From positions 1,584,001 to 1,648,000 of the forward strand of contig NZ_CP159996.1 in assembly GCF_040703035.1 (NCBI RefSeq): a stretch of 64,000 nt of DNA, given 5' to 3'. Source of the DNA: Terribacillus aidingensis (GTDB lineage Bacteria; Bacillota; Bacilli; Bacillales; Amphibacillaceae). The position numbers and the translations under genes were made by a program. The notes below the pieces were generated by a model. That model saw only the letters and a list, made by a program, of their open reading frames with translations. It ran no database searches and was not told the origin of the DNA. Shown here piece after piece: positions 1 to 11,336 of the stretch; the first letter of the stretch is position 1; every line of letters starts with the position of its first letter.

Positions 1-2
1 CA

Positions 3-599
3 GAAAGTAACGACGGTCAAGAAGTGTACGAGCAGGCGAAGGAAGCTATGCTTGAGAAGTTCGACATGGCATACTTGGAACCTATGGCGTACAATAATAC
101 GTATACACTTGCAGTAAAACGATCTTACGCAGAGGAGAACGACCTGCAGACGATTGCAGACCTTCGAAAAATGGATGGTGAGATGACGGCCGGTTTCACA
201 TTGGAATTCAGCGACCGGGAAGATGGCTATTTAGGCATTCAGGACCTTTATGGTGTCGAGTTTGGTAAGCTGAGTACATTGGATCCCGGTATACGTCAAC
301 AGGCGATTGAAGTGGATGATGTAGATATTATCGACGCTTATTCGACAGACAGTTATATAAGAGATTTGGACCTTGTCACCCTGGACGACCCTGAAAATCT
401 GTTCCCGCCATATCAAGGAGCGCCGCTGATGCGTCAGGAGACGCTGGATGAATACCCGGAGCTTGCTGACATATTGGGACAGCTTGCGGGTAAGATAACA
501 GATGAGCAAATGACAGAGATGAATTATCAAGTCGATTTCGAAGGGAAGCAGCCAGAGGATGTTGCAAGAAAATTCCTTGAGCAGGAAGGTCTACTCTAA
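3..599 (+). CDS. Osmoprotectant (glycine betaine/choline-type) ABC transporter substrate-binding protein, C-terminal part
   Basis: Frame 3 is open from the window edge, so the true start lies outside. About 198 residues remain, matching the second half of the OpuAC domain (OpuBC/OpuCC/OpuFB type). The stretch around LEPMAYNNTYTLAV resembles the aromatic ligand-binding region of this family, and the end (FLEQEGLL) is a usual C-terminus. The family binds quaternary ammonium osmolytes outside the membrane and delivers them to an ABC permease. Whether this is a separate lipoprotein or the C-terminal half of a permease-SBP fusion cannot be told here. The next gene follows after 17 bases on the same strand. 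Confidence 0.85.
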   Translation, partial: ESNDGQEVYEQAKEAMLEKFDMAYLEPMAYNNTYTLAVKRSYAEENDLQTIADLRKMDGEMTAGFTLEFSDREDGYLGIQDLYGVEFGKLSTLDPGIRQQAIEVDDVDIIDAYSTDSYIRDLDLVTLDDPENLFPPYQGAPLMRQETLDEYPELADILGQLAGKITDEQMTEMNYQVDFEGKQPEDVARKFLEQEGLL

Positions 600-616
600 A
601 GAAAGGGGCATGAATA

Positions 617-1045
617 ATGACGTTTCAGAATCCAGAGAATGAACAGATTCGTGACATATTAGTAAATGCAAAAACGATTGCGGTAGTGGGGCTGTCTGAT
701 TCCCCGGCCCGCACCTCCTATGGCGTGTCTCGGGCGATGCAGCAGGCTGGATATAAAATTATCCCAGTCAATCCGCATGTAACCGAAGTTCTTGGCGAGA
801 AAGCCTATCCAAGCTTAGCTGATGTACCTGGTGAGATTGATATTATCAATGTCTTTCGCCGTTCGGAATTTCTGCCTGGTTTGGCTAGGGAAGCAAGCAA
901 GACCAATGCTCGTATCTTCTGGACTCAACAAGGTGTTTATGATGAAGGAGCGGCCTCTTATTTAGAACAAGAAGGCTTTACGGTCTTGATGGATCTATGT
1001 ATCAAAGTCGCCCATAGTGTGCTTGTCGGGCCTACCCGCAATTGA
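617..1045 (+). CDS. CoA-binding protein (CoA_binding_2 family, YneT/YccU-like)
   Basis: 142 residues, one Rossmann-like CoA-binding domain. The N-terminal segment KTIAVVGLSDSPARTSYGVSRAM is the nucleotide-loop signature, and VNVFRRSE-like and FWTQQGV segments follow as in the family. Preceded by GAAAGGGG about 8 bases before the ATG. In Bacillus subtilis the homologue yneT also lies upstream of parE, which supports the assignment; here selO sits between. The physiological role is unknown. An intrinsic terminator follows within 6 bases of the stop codon. Confidence 0.85.
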   Translation: MTFQNPENEQIRDILVNAKTIAVVGLSDSPARTSYGVSRAMQQAGYKIIPVNPHVTEVLGEKAYPSLADVPGEIDIINVFRRSEFLPGLAREASKTNARIFWTQQGVYDEGAASYLEQEGFTVLMDLCIKVAHSVLVGPTRN

Positions 1046-1050
1046 CTTTA

Positions 1051-1082
1051 CCCCATCTGCTCCCAGCAGATGGGGTTCTTGT
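1051..1082 (+). terminator. Intrinsic terminator after CoA-binding gene
   Basis: Perfect 11-bp stem CCCCATCTGCT / AGCAGATGGGG with a CCC loop, followed by TTCTTGT. It separates the CoA-binding gene from selO. Confidence 0.85.
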
Positions 1083-1132
1083 ATCATTAGCGTATACTAG
1101 AACGAATGCAGATTTAAAAAGGAGGAATCAAC

Positions 1133-2557
1133 GTGGGTTTAGATGGTAAATTGGATAGTTCGTATGCGGCACTGCCTGAAGCTTTCTACACACGGATGGA
1201 ACCGAATCCGGTCAGTGATCCGCAGATGGTGAAATGGAACGAGAAGCTAGCAGCACATCTTGGAATCGAACAGGAAGGTGTTCTAGAAGCCTTGGCAGGT
1301 AATGCTTTTCCGCAGGGAGCAATTCCGATTGCGCAAGCATATGCTGGTCACCAATTCGGCAATTTTACTATGCTTGGTGATGGACGGGCTTTCCTTCTAG
1401 GTGAATGGCAGGACCAGAAGGGCAAGAAAGTGGATATCCAGCTGAAGGGTGCAGGACGCACGCCTTATTCCAGAGGCGGTGACGGTCGTGCAGCACTCGG
1501 ACCGATGCTTCGGGAGTATGTGATCAGTGAAGCGATGCATGGGCTTGGTATCCCGACAACACGAAGCTTGGCTGTCGTTGCTACAGGTGAACCTATATAC
1601 CGGGAAACCGAGTTGCCTGGTGCAATACTCACCAGGATCGCAGCAAGCCATATTCGTGTGGGGACGTTCGAATATGCGAGAAGATTTTGTTCAGAGCTTG
1701 AGCTGAAGGCTTTGGCTGATTACAGCATACAGCGTCATTATCCAGAGCTTGCAGATCAGCCTGATAAGTATGTGCGATTTTTCCAAGCGGTAGTGGAGCG
1801 CCAGGCTGCACTGCTTGCTAAATGGGTAAGTGTCGGTTTCATCCACGGTGTGATGAATACAGACAATATGACGATCAGCGGGGAAACGATTGATTATGGG
1901 CCGTGTGCCTTCCTCGATACGTATGAACCAATGACTGTATATAGCTCCATTGACCTTCAAGGGCGTTATGCATACGCCAATCAGCCGCCAATTGCTGCGT
2001 GGAATTTAGCTCGTTTTGCAGAAGCACTGCTTCCTCTTTTTGATGAAGTTCCAGAGAAAGCTGTGAAGAAAGCCGAAGATATTTTGCGTGAGTATCCGCG
2101 TATGTACAGAAAGTCCTGGCTTGACATTATGTATCAGAAGATTGGTATAGAGGATGTGAAAGATGGCGATGAAGCTTTAGTGGAGGATTTGCTAAAAGTA
2201 ATGGAGCAAGCGGAAGTGGATTACACGAATACATTTCGCGCATTAACAACCGGGGACACAGCTTCATTGGAACAAGCAGAAGGCTTCCAATCGTGGAATG
2301 AACGCTGGGAGGCTCGCCTGGCTTCGGAAGGAATCGAAGCTGCCCGTGAGAAAATGCGACAGTCTAATCCGAGTGTGATTCCACGCAATCACTTGGTGGA
2401 GGAAGCATTGGAAGCTGCAGGAAGCGGCGATTATACGCTGTTCAATCGTCTTTGTGATATCGTCTCCGATCCTTACAGCGATGCACCAATCGATCCAAAA
2501 TATATGGAAGATCCTCCAGAACCTGAAGAGCCATTTCAGACTTTTTGCGGAACATGA
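1133..2557 (+). CDS. selO: Protein adenylyltransferase SelO family (YdiU/UPF0061)
   Basis: 474 residues from a GTG start behind AAAAAGGAGG. SelO is a pseudokinase-fold enzyme that transfers AMP from ATP to protein Ser/Thr/Tyr and is linked to redox stress. Visible family blocks are IQLKGAGRTPYSRGGDGRAA, the stretch LREYVISEAMHGLGIPTTRS, the catalytic-loop-like HGVMNTDNM and the metal-binding DYGPCAFLD. The C-terminus ends in FCGT, keeping the near-terminal Cys at the place where eukaryotic SelO has selenocysteine. The length is usual for bacterial SelO. It is a single gene between a terminator upstream and the parE promoter region downstream. Confidence 0.93.
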   Translation: MGLDGKLDSSYAALPEAFYTRMEPNPVSDPQMVKWNEKLAAHLGIEQEGVLEALAGNAFPQGAIPIAQAYAGHQFGNFTMLGDGRAFLLGEWQDQKGKKVDIQLKGAGRTPYSRGGDGRAALGPMLREYVISEAMHGLGIPTTRSLAVVATGEPIYRETELPGAILTRIAASHIRVGTFEYARRFCSELELKALADYSIQRHYPELADQPDKYVRFFQAVVERQAALLAKWVSVGFIHGVMNTDNMTISGETIDYGPCAFLDTYEPMTVYSSIDLQGRYAYANQPPIAAWNLARFAEALLPLFDEVPEKAVKKAEDILREYPRMYRKSWLDIMYQKIGIEDVKDGDEALVEDLLKVMEQAEVDYTNTFRALTTGDTASLEQAEGFQSWNERWEARLASEGIEAAREKMRQSNPSVIPRNHLVEEALEAAGSGDYTLFNRLCDIVSDPYSDAPIDPKYMEDPPEPEEPFQTFCGT

Positions 2558-2564
2558 TATTCTG

Positions 2565-2580
2565 CCTGCCTCCTGGCAGG
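2565..2580. other. Short hairpin after selO, no T-run
   Basis: CCTGCC-TCCT-GGCAGG begins 8 bases after the selO stop, but is followed by an alternating TA stretch rather than a T-run, so its use as a terminator is uncertain. The rest of 2581-2856 shows no convincing gene. Confidence 0.4.
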
Positions 2581-2856
2581 TATACATATATAGGAAGTTA
2601 AGATAAAGCAGCGTACAGATAATGATATTTCTCTTAGCTTACCGCCATTATTTATCAAAATCATACCGAAAATAAAACGAAGAGCTATTTTTCGTAAGTT
2701 TTGCAAGAAATCATGCAAAATGGCTGAAAATGAAGCGAAAATCGCCTCTAGCAGACGAGGAATTACGTGAAATCCCAAAAAGTGGATTGATTGACTGGCA
2801 TTATTCTGCTACTTTTAATTAGGCATACACTGGACTCTGCTAGGCATGGGAGCTAG

Positions 2857-2885
2857 TTTACACAAACATATGTTTGCGTTATGAT
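2857..2885 (+). promoter_or_regulatory. parE promoter with embedded LexA (SOS) box
   Basis: TTTACA (2857-2862) and TATGAT (2880-2885) are separated by exactly 17 bases, a good sigma-A promoter. The spacer begins with the perfect palindrome CAAACATATGTTTG (2863-2876), which fits the Bacillus LexA/DinR box CGAACRNRYGTTYG at 13 of 14 positions. LexA bound there would cover the -35/-10 interval. parE-parC is reported as an SOS operon in B. subtilis, so the site makes biological sense. A second dyad CGTTATG-N5-CATAACG (2877-2895) overlaps the -10. Confidence 0.75.
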
Positions 2886-2902
2886 AAACATAACGTACTG
2901 TC

Positions 2903-4927
<2,025 letters not shown>

Positions 4928-4939
4928 GGGGGATTTCTT

Positions 4940-7381
4940 TTGGAAAACTATTTGGATCTGCCATTGGAGGAAGTCATCGGAGACCGATTCGGCAGATACA
5001 GTAAATATATCATTCAAGACCGCGCGCTGCCGGATGCCAGAGATGGACTGAAGCCGGTACAGCGCCGGATTTTATACGCAATGTTCGATGAGCGGAATAC
5101 GCATGATAAACCATTTCGGAAGGCTGCCAAGACCGTCGGTGCGGTAATCGGTAACTTCCATCCACACGGAGACACTTCGGTTTATGAAGCAATGGTTCGA
5201 CTCAGTCAAACTTGGAAAGTCCGTAATGTACTAATTGAGATGCATGGGAATAACGGTAGTGTAGATGGCGATCCGCCAGCTGCGATGCGTTATACAGAAA
5301 CTAGGCTATCAAGCATCGCCTCTGAACTGCTGCGGGACATTGATAAAAATACCGTGGATTTTGTTCCGAACTTTGACGATACGAACGCGGAACCAACTGT
5401 TCTTCCGGCTAAATTTCCTAACCTGCTCGTCAATGGATCGACTGGGATCTCTGCTGGATATGCGACAGAAATACCGCCGCATCACCTTGGCGAGGTAATC
5501 GATGCTGTTATTATGCGCATGGATAAACCGAATGCAACGGTTGAAGAATTGATGACTGTCATGAAAGGTCCGGATTTCCCGACAGGCGGTATCATCCAAG
5601 GAGTAGACGGAATCAAGAAAGCGTACGAAACAGGTAAAGGCAAGATCATCGTGCGCGGAAGAACGAGCATTGAGGATCTCAAAGGCGGCAAACAGCAGAT
5701 TGTCATCGATGAAATTCCTTATGAGGTGAATAAAGCGAATCTCGTCAAACGAATGGACGAACTGCGTCTGGACCGTAAAGTCGAGGGTGTCGCAGAGGTG
5801 CGTGACGAAACAGACCGTACCGGCATGCGAATTGTAGTCGAACTCAAAAAAGAAGCAGATGCCCAAGGTATCTTGCATTATCTATATAAAAATACCGATT
5901 TGCAGATTTCTTATAACTTCAATATGGTGGCAATCAAGGATAGAACGCCGCAGCTGTTAGGTTTAGCGAGTTTGCTTGATGCTTATATCGGCCACCAGAG
6001 AGAAGTTGTCACGCGACAATCTGCTTATACACTGCAAAAAGCGAAAGACCGGAAGCATATCGTTGAAGGATTGATAAAGGCTATTTCCATTCTTGACGAA
6101 TTGATTGCTACCATTCGTGCATCCAAGGATAAAGCTGATGCAAAGCAGCAGATCGAGGAAGCTTACGGCTTTACAGAGGCACAAGCAGAAGCGATTGTGA
6201 ACTTACAGTTATATCGCTTGACGAACACGGACATAACAGCTCTGCAGCGAGAAGCACAGGAGTTGGATGAACAGATCCAAAAGCTCGAAGATATTTTAAA
6301 GAACGAAAAGACATTGCTCAAAGTGATCAAACAGGATCTTCGGACAATCAAAAAAACCTATCTTACCGATCGACGCTCACAAATTGAGGATGAAATCGAA
6401 GAATTGAAGATTAATTTGGAGGTAATGGTTGCATCAGAGGACGTTCTGGTCACTGTTACACATGATGGCTATATCAAACGGACAAGCCTTCGCTCCTATC
6501 AGGCGTCCAACGGTGAGGATTTGGCGATCAAGGAAGAAGATCATCTGATCGGCATGCAGGAAATCAATACTACTGATAAACTGCTCGTCTTCACAAATAA
6601 AGGGAAGTTCAGTTTCATGCCGGTGCATGAGCTGCCGGATATCCGCTGGAAGGATCAAGGGCAGCATCTAGCTAATATCGTGAGCATGGATAAGGATGAA
6701 AAAGTGATTGCCAGCATTCCAGTGCGTGATTTCAAGCAAGGCGGCTATCTTGTTTTCTTCACAAAAAACGGTTCAGTCAAACGAAGTGAGCTCCAGCTTT
6801 ATGAAGCGACACGAGCTAATAAATCGCTGACTGCCATCAATTTGAAAGCTGGTGACGAAGTTTGTCACGTGTCTCTGACTGATGGAAGCAAGCAGCTGTT
6901 CATGGCCACAAATTCAGGATATGGTTTATGGTTTACCGAAGAAGAAGTAAGCCCGATCGGAATACGTGCAGCAGGCGTGAAAGGCATGCAGCTGAAAGAA
7001 GGCGAGTATATTGTCGGTGCCCAGGCATTCGAACTGAAGCATTCGCCAAGTGTTGTTGTCATCACGCATAGAGGCTCGGCAAAACGGATGAAACTGAAGG
7101 AATTCGAACCATCCGGCCGAGCAAAACGCGGTGTTGTGATGCTCCGTGAGCTGAAAAAGAACCCGCATCGAATTGTAGGTTTTTATGTATTGGAGCAGAA
7201 CGCCACAATTCATATGGAAACGAAGGATAAGCAGGATCACGTTCTTGAGCCAATGAATTTGAATGCAAATGACCGTTATAGCAATGGATCTTATGTTTTA
7301 GATGCTGACAAGCATGGAGAGGTTATCGCCACATATCCGGAAGCAGTATACGATATTGCGTTTCCGCAAGACAAAGCTTAA
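4940..7381 (+). CDS. parC: DNA topoisomerase IV subunit A (ParC)
   Basis: 813 residues from a TTG start behind AAGGGGGA. ParC is the DNA-breaking and rejoining subunit. The active-site Tyr is Y118 in [10 protein letters not shown]. The quinolone-determining segment reads [12 protein letters not shown]: the residue matching S. aureus GrlA Ser80 is Thr79, and the Glu84 equivalent (Glu83) is intact. A coiled coil (about 370-490) and a C-terminal beta-pinwheel of repeated GxV/KR strands (about 495-800) follow. It is the last gene of parE-parC, with a strong terminator 28 bases downstream. Confidence 0.97.
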   Translation: MENYLDLPLEEVIGDRFGRYSKYIIQDRALPDARDGLKPVQRRILYAMFDERNTHDKPFRKAAKTVGAVIGNFHPHGDTSVYEAMVRLSQTWKVRNVLIEMHGNNGSVDGDPPAAMRYTETRLSSIASELLRDIDKNTVDFVPNFDDTNAEPTVLPAKFPNLLVNGSTGISAGYATEIPPHHLGEVIDAVIMRMDKPNATVEELMTVMKGPDFPTGGIIQGVDGIKKAYETGKGKIIVRGRTSIEDLKGGKQQIVIDEIPYEVNKANLVKRMDELRLDRKVEGVAEVRDETDRTGMRIVVELKKEADAQGILHYLYKNTDLQISYNFNMVAIKDRTPQLLGLASLLDAYIGHQREVVTRQSAYTLQKAKDRKHIVEGLIKAISILDELIATIRASKDKADAKQQIEEAYGFTEAQAEAIVNLQLYRLTNTDITALQREAQELDEQIQKLEDILKNEKTLLKVIKQDLRTIKKTYLTDRRSQIEDEIEELKINLEVMVASEDVLVTVTHDGYIKRTSLRSYQASNGEDLAIKEEDHLIGMQEINTTDKLLVFTNKGKFSFMPVHELPDIRWKDQGQHLANIVSMDKDEKVIASIPVRDFKQGGYLVFFTKNGSVKRSELQLYEATRANKSLTAINLKAGDEVCHVSLTDGSKQLFMATNSGYGLWFTEEEVSPIGIRAAGVKGMQLKEGEYIVGAQAFELKHSPSVVVITHRGSAKRMKLKEFEPSGRAKRGVVMLRELKKNPHRIVGFYVLEQNATIHMETKDKQDHVLEPMNLNANDRYSNGSYVLDADKHGEVIATYPEAVYDIAFPQDKA

Positions 7382-7408
7382 GTGAACGATAATAATATTA
7401 TGTAAACT

Positions 7409-7441
7409 AGAGAGGCTGATAGCCTCTCTTTTTTCTTTTTT
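7409..7441 (+). terminator. Intrinsic terminator of parE-parC
   Basis: AGAGAGGCT-GAT-AGCCTCTCT followed by a long T-rich run (TTTTTTCTTTTTT). Confidence 0.92.
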
Positions 7442-7476
7442 AACTGCACATGACAGTCTTTGTAAGGATAGAATAA

Positions 7477-7507
7477 TTGACAGCCGACGCAATTTACATG
7501 GTATAGT
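7477..7507 (+). promoter_or_regulatory. Candidate sigma-A promoter for the flavin reductase gene
   Basis: TTGACA at 7477-7482 and TATAGT at 7502-7507. The 19-base spacer is longer than ideal; GTATAG one base earlier gives 18. Confidence 0.5.
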
Positions 7508-7539
7508 TTTACGTATAGCAAAATGAACGGGGGAGCAGA

Positions 7540-8004
7540 ATGGATAATCGAACGTTTAGAGATGCAATGGGGAAATTCGCAACTGGTATTACAATTGTTA
7601 CGACTGAGGTTGCTGGGGAGATAAAAGGGATGACTGTGAACGCCTTTATGTCCGTATCACTGGAACCAAAGCTTATTGCCGTATCAATCGATAAAAAAGC
7701 GTCCTTATATGATATTTTGCAAACAAATCCTACATTTGGAGTTAGTGTCCTGAAAGAGGAACAAAAGGATGTCAGCATGGTATTTGCCAAGCAGAAAGAG
7801 CAGGAGAATCCTGTGCCGATCACAAAGCTGAAGGAGGTTCCAGTTGTTGATGGTGCTCTTGTCAATTTAGCGTGTAAAGTCGTGGATAAAGTGATCGCTG
7901 GTGATCATGTTATCCTGATCGGAGAAGTGGAAGACTTGGTGCTGCGTGATGGTGATCCTATTCTGTACTTTGGTGGCAGTTACCGAGAAATCAAAGCAAC
8001 ATAA
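7540..8004 (+). CDS. Flavin reductase-like (FMN-binding split barrel) protein
   Basis: 154 residues, RBS GGGGGAG. It matches the flavin reductase-like domain (DIM6/NTAB type), whose members reduce free FMN or FAD with NAD(P)H, often for a partner monooxygenase. Visible blocks: FRDAMGKFATGITIVTT near the N-terminus, MTVNAFMSVSLEPKLIAVSI (flavin-binding region), and DHVILIGEVED...YFGGSYREI at the C-terminus. No monooxygenase gene is adjacent. A two-component system starts 18 bases downstream, so they may share a transcript, though a functional link is not obvious. Confidence 0.85.
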   Translation: MDNRTFRDAMGKFATGITIVTTEVAGEIKGMTVNAFMSVSLEPKLIAVSIDKKASLYDILQTNPTFGVSVLKEEQKDVSMVFAKQKEQENPVPITKLKEVPVVDGALVNLACKVVDKVIAGDHVILIGEVEDLVLRDGDPILYFGGSYREIKAT

Positions 8005-8022
8005 GGAAAGGAAGCAGGGCCT

Positions 8023-8718
8023 ATGGAGCAGACGACAATCCTTGTAGTGGAAGATGAAAAGAATATGGCAAGGCTGCTGCAGCTTGAGCTGGAGCATGAG
8101 GGCTTTGCTGTTGATGTAAAATACGACGGTTTGGATGCATTAGAAGCATTTTATGCCAATTCCTATCAATTCATCCTGCTTGATGTGATGCTGCCGTCAT
8201 TGAGCGGGATGGAATTGCTTCGCCGCATCCGTAAGCAGGATGCGCAAGTTCCTGTCATGCTGCTGACAGCAAGGGATGCCGTGCCTGATAAGGTAAGCGG
8301 TTTTGATCTAGGTGCAACAGACTATATGACGAAGCCATTTGAAATCGAAGAATTATTGGCTCGGATACGCGCCCATCTTCGCCATACTGTGACAGCCGCA
8401 ACAGTACAAGATCCGGTGCTGCAGGTTGGGGATTTAACGCTTGATGAAAAGACAAGAACCGTCATCCGCGGTAAAAATGAAGTTGAGCTGACACCGCGGG
8501 AATATGATTTATTATTGTTCCTCATGAAGCATGAAAAACAGGTGCTGACACGCGATCAGCTCCTTGAAAGAGTCTGGGGCTTCCAATATGCCGGTGACAC
8601 AAATGTGGTCGATGTGTATATCCGGTATTTGCGGAAAAAAATTGATACAGGTGAGAAACGCAAGCTGATTAAGACAGTACGAGGTGTCGGATATACGATC
8701 AAGGATGAAGAGAAGTGA
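8023..8718 (+). CDS. OmpR/PhoB-family response regulator
   Basis: 231 residues. Receiver domain at 4-118 with acidic pocket E10/D11, phospho-acceptor Asp54 (LLDVMLP), Thr82 and Lys104 (MTKPFE). Winged-helix output domain at about 130-228 (ELTPREYDLLLFLM, DTNVVDVYIRYLRKKID, KTVRGVGYTI). It is coupled to the following sensor kinase by a 4-base GTGA overlap. With the PepSY gene downstream the layout resembles B. subtilis ykoGHI, whose signal is not known with certainty. DNA targets cannot be read from this window. Confidence 0.93.
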   Translation: MEQTTILVVEDEKNMARLLQLELEHEGFAVDVKYDGLDALEAFYANSYQFILLDVMLPSLSGMELLRRIRKQDAQVPVMLLTARDAVPDKVSGFDLGATDYMTKPFEIEELLARIRAHLRHTVTAATVQDPVLQVGDLTLDEKTRTVIRGKNEVELTPREYDLLLFLMKHEKQVLTRDQLLERVWGFQYAGDTNVVDVYIRYLRKKIDTGEKRKLIKTVRGVGYTIKDEEK

Positions 8719-10052
8719 AGCTGCGGACAAGGATCCAATTATACATAATTGTTACACTGGTGATCCTGTTGCTGATTGTAAATATGTCCATCTACTTCCT
8801 GTTCCGGCAAGTCAGTTTGCATAATAGTGTTGATCGATTGCATGAACAAGGGCGTGCCTTGGCAGAGACTGCTGCCACTGTCGACTGGAAAGATACATCA
8901 CGTACCAGTTTGTTTCAAGCAGATTTGCCAGCAGAAGGGATGGTACGTTTCATCGGTACCGATGGACAAAGTGAGGGTGTGATAACGAGAGCGGAAAAGT
9001 ATCGTGAGCTTCCTTTTACGTACACATCACAGGAAAAGGATCAAACGTATTATCATAATGGCAGCTGGTATGCAGAGGTGTCGATTCCTGTTATCCGGGA
9101 TAATGGCATTTATACTATGCAAGTTGCTGAGGAGTTGGTCAGTCTCCAGCAGACGCTGCAGGTGCTTAAATATTGTCTTACGATAGCTGGATTGATCATT
9201 TTGATTCCATCCATACTCGGAGGCAGGCTGCTGGGCAGCTTCTTGCTACGGCCAATCCTGGCTTTGACATCGACTATGCAGGCCATCCGCAAGAGCGGAA
9301 AATGGAAGCGTATGGAAACTGAAAACAGAAGCCATGATGAATTGCACGCTTTGAGTGAGACCTTTAATGAAATGGTTGACCAGCTCGAAGAAAACTTTAC
9401 AAAGCAGCAGCAATTCGTATCTGATGCTTCACATGAATTGAAGACTCCGATCAGCATCATTAAAAGCTATAGTAAGCTGCTGGATCGCTGGGGTGCCGAC
9501 GACCCTGCTGTCCAGCAGGAAGCAGTACAAGCAATTCATGGTGAGACAGAACGGATGCAGGCTTTAGTCGACCAGCTGCTTATCTTAGCAAAAGATGATC
9601 CAGAATTGCTCCAAAAAGAACCGGTCGAGCTTGGCAGTATAGCAGAAACCTGTGCGGCAGCTATGCAAACAGCTTATCAAAGAGAAATCATTGTCCGCTC
9701 AGAGACCGATGTAATGGTCTCGGCAGATAGCAATATGCTGAAGCAGGTTGTCTATATATTGTTAAGCAATAGCATCAAATACAGTGACGAGCATATCGAG
9801 ATAGCTATCAAAGCGGATCACAAGGAAGCCATCCTGCGTGTCACCGACTACGGAGAAGGGCTCGATGAGAAAGATCAGCGGCGTATATTCGATCGATTCT
9901 ACCGAGTGGATAAAGCACGCACCCGTGAAAAAGGTGGCAGCGGTCTTGGTTTGGCCATTGCTAAACAGCTCGTAGAACTGCATGACGGGAAGATCGAAGT
10001 AACTAGCGTCTTGGGTGAAGGCTCTACGTTCACAGTACGTCTGCCAGTGTAA
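8715..10052 (+). CDS. Sensor histidine kinase (HAMP, HisKA, HATPase)
   Basis: 445 residues from GTG overlapping the regulator stop. Two membrane helices (about 9-30 and 152-172) flank an extracytoplasmic domain of about 120 residues. A HAMP linker (about 175-228), HisKA with His240 in SDASHELKTPISII, and an ATPase domain with the N-box (VVYILLSNSIKYS), DYGEGLDEKDQRRIFDRFYR and GGSGLGLAIAK follow. It should phosphorylate the adjacent regulator at Asp54. The partner PepSY protein downstream may modulate it from outside the membrane. Confidence 0.93.
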   Translation: MKLRTRIQLYIIVTLVILLLIVNMSIYFLFRQVSLHNSVDRLHEQGRALAETAATVDWKDTSRTSLFQADLPAEGMVRFIGTDGQSEGVITRAEKYRELPFTYTSQEKDQTYYHNGSWYAEVSIPVIRDNGIYTMQVAEELVSLQQTLQVLKYCLTIAGLIILIPSILGGRLLGSFLLRPILALTSTMQAIRKSGKWKRMETENRSHDELHALSETFNEMVDQLEENFTKQQQFVSDASHELKTPISIIKSYSKLLDRWGADDPAVQQEAVQAIHGETERMQALVDQLLILAKDDPELLQKEPVELGSIAETCAAAMQTAYQREIIVRSETDVMVSADSNMLKQVVYILLSNSIKYSDEHIEIAIKADHKEAILRVTDYGEGLDEKDQRRIFDRFYRVDKARTREKGGSGLGLAIAKQLVELHDGKIEVTSVLGEGSTFTVRLPV

Positions 10053-10140
10053 TCTCTCATCAAATTCTAATAAAGTACTCACCATTCTTTTAATGGGGAA
10101 GCTATATACTGGCTATAGATCATAGCTGGAGGCGATAGAA

Positions 10141-10776
10141 GTGAAGAAAAAGTGGATTATACCTGCTGCAGTTGTCGTGCTTTTAGTTGCAATCTTTGGT
10201 ATATATCAAATGCAGGCATCAGCTGGAGAACCGGAGATGACAGTCGATCAAGCACGTCAGCAAGCGGAGAAACAATATAATGCAACCGTAACCGAAATCG
10301 AATTGGATCGCAGCGGAAGCGAGCCAAGGTATGATATCGATTTGGAAAATGGAGAAAAGCTCTATGATTTGACACTGAATGGCAATACTGGTGAAGTAAT
10401 CAGTTTGAAAGAGAGCAGCATACAGAAAACTTTACCAAGTACGGACAATACAGATCAGAGTCAGGCAGCTGGTGATGATCAGCAACAGGGTGAAAACGAT
10501 CAATCTACTGACGATCAGCAGCAATCAGATAAAGAGCCGACAGCTCCATCACAAAAGCAGGCATCACAGGCTGAAGTGAAAATCACTATGGACGAAGCAA
10601 TAAAAATCGCGACAGACGAAGTAGGCGGCAGCGTGACTGATGCGGAGTTTGATGAAGAGGACGGACTGCCGGTTTATGAGCTTGATCTCAAAACAGCTGA
10701 CGATGAAGCGGAAGTTGTCATCAATGCTCAGTCTGGAGAAATTGTAACCATCACATATGATAGTGAAGAAGATTGA
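10141..10776 (+). CDS. Secreted or anchored PepSY-domain protein
   Basis: 211 residues from GTG behind GGAGGCG. An N-terminal signal/anchor helix (about 5-27) is followed by one PepSY domain (about 35-78), a Gln/Asp/Ser-rich linker (about 95-140) and a second PepSY domain (about 146-207). PepSY domains are extracytoplasmic modules often found next to two-component systems or proteases. The position directly after the kinase gene suggests that it is a target or modulator of that system. The terminator stem begins at the stop codon. Confidence 0.88.
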   Translation: MKKKWIIPAAVVVLLVAIFGIYQMQASAGEPEMTVDQARQQAEKQYNATVTEIELDRSGSEPRYDIDLENGEKLYDLTLNGNTGEVISLKESSIQKTLPSTDNTDQSQAAGDDQQQGENDQSTDDQQQSDKEPTAPSQKQASQAEVKITMDEAIKIATDEVGGSVTDAEFDEEDGLPVYELDLKTADDEAEVVINAQSGEIVTITYDSEED

Positions 10777-10801
10777 AGCAGCGGACAGCTGCTTCTTTTT
10801 T
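10775..10801 (+). terminator. Intrinsic terminator of the two-component/PepSY unit
   Basis: GAAGCAGC-GGACA-GCTGCTTC followed by TTTTTT. The first stem base overlaps the stop codon of the PepSY gene. Confidence 0.9.
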
Positions 10802-10817
10802 GTGTGGATTGTCATAA

Positions 10818-10997
10818 CTAAAATAAACTTCTGCCAATCATCGCTCCCAATCCGGTTTGCCAGAAGTACAAGGTGATCGACATGAAAATAAACCAGCATA
10901 TTCTAAAGCTTCTAGAAGGTTTTATAAATTGAATTCTGTAAAAAATGCCCCAGATGATAAATGAAAGGATTATCGGAAACCAATCAGAAAATACCAT
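10818..10997 (-). CDS. Small hydrophobic membrane protein or remnant
   Basis: Minus-strand frame with a membrane-protein composition. From an internal ATG at 10997, with AGGAG 7 bases upstream, it gives 59 residues with two hydrophobic segments (FPIILSFIIWGIF and ICWFIFMSITLYFW). The same frame stays open upstream to 11078 without a usable start and adds another hydrophobic helix (LDIIIFVLLLAF), while a start-bearing frame (MIAEVN) lies one base out of register. This is either a short genuine protein or the 3' part of a frameshifted gene. I do not recognise the family. Confidence 0.35.
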   Translation of the reverse strand: MVFSDWFPIILSFIIWGIFYRIQFIKPSRSFRICWFIFMSITLYFWQTGLGAMIGRSLF

Positions 10998-11166
10998 TCC
11001 TCCTTCTCCTATGCCAAAAGCAAATAAAACTAAGGAATTAAATGCTAATAATAATACGAAAATGATGATGTCTAACGTTATTCACTTCAGCTATCATTTT
11101 ATTTTACATAAAATGGATGAATGTTAGAATAAGTATAACGACTCACTAAGACAGGAAAACGTGACA

Positions 11167-11334
11167 ATGAAGATAATTGGGTCATTTGTTGTAATATTTG
11201 GTATGGTTTCCGGCATGCTGTTTCGAGAAGAGAATCCTATTGTCTGGCTGCTAATCGGGGTATTGGGATTGGCGGGAGTATCGAGCTGGGGAAGGCCATT
11301 ATCCAGTTACTCAAACCGTGATGGTAAAGACTGA
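11167..11334 (+). CDS. Small membrane protein, 55 residues, unknown
   Basis: ATG at 11167 (a GTG at 11161 is a possible start two codons earlier). Two hydrophobic stretches, IIGSFVVIFGMVSGML and IVWLLIGVLGLAGV, are separated by a charged turn REENP, so it looks like a two-helix membrane protein. AGGAAAA upstream is a modest RBS. No family recognised. The next ORF starts two bases after the stop, suggesting co-translation. Confidence 0.45.
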   Translation: MKIIGSFVVIFGMVSGMLFREENPIVWLLIGVLGLAGVSSWGRPLSSYSNRDGKD

Positions 11335-11336
11335 TT

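Noticed and set aside
2536..2778. Possible plsY-like gene between selO and parE on the minus strand
   Set aside because: B. subtilis has plsY (yneS) near parE, but the translated frame shows no PlsY motifs.
5309..5878. 189-residue minus-strand open frame
   Set aside because: Antisense shadow of parC.
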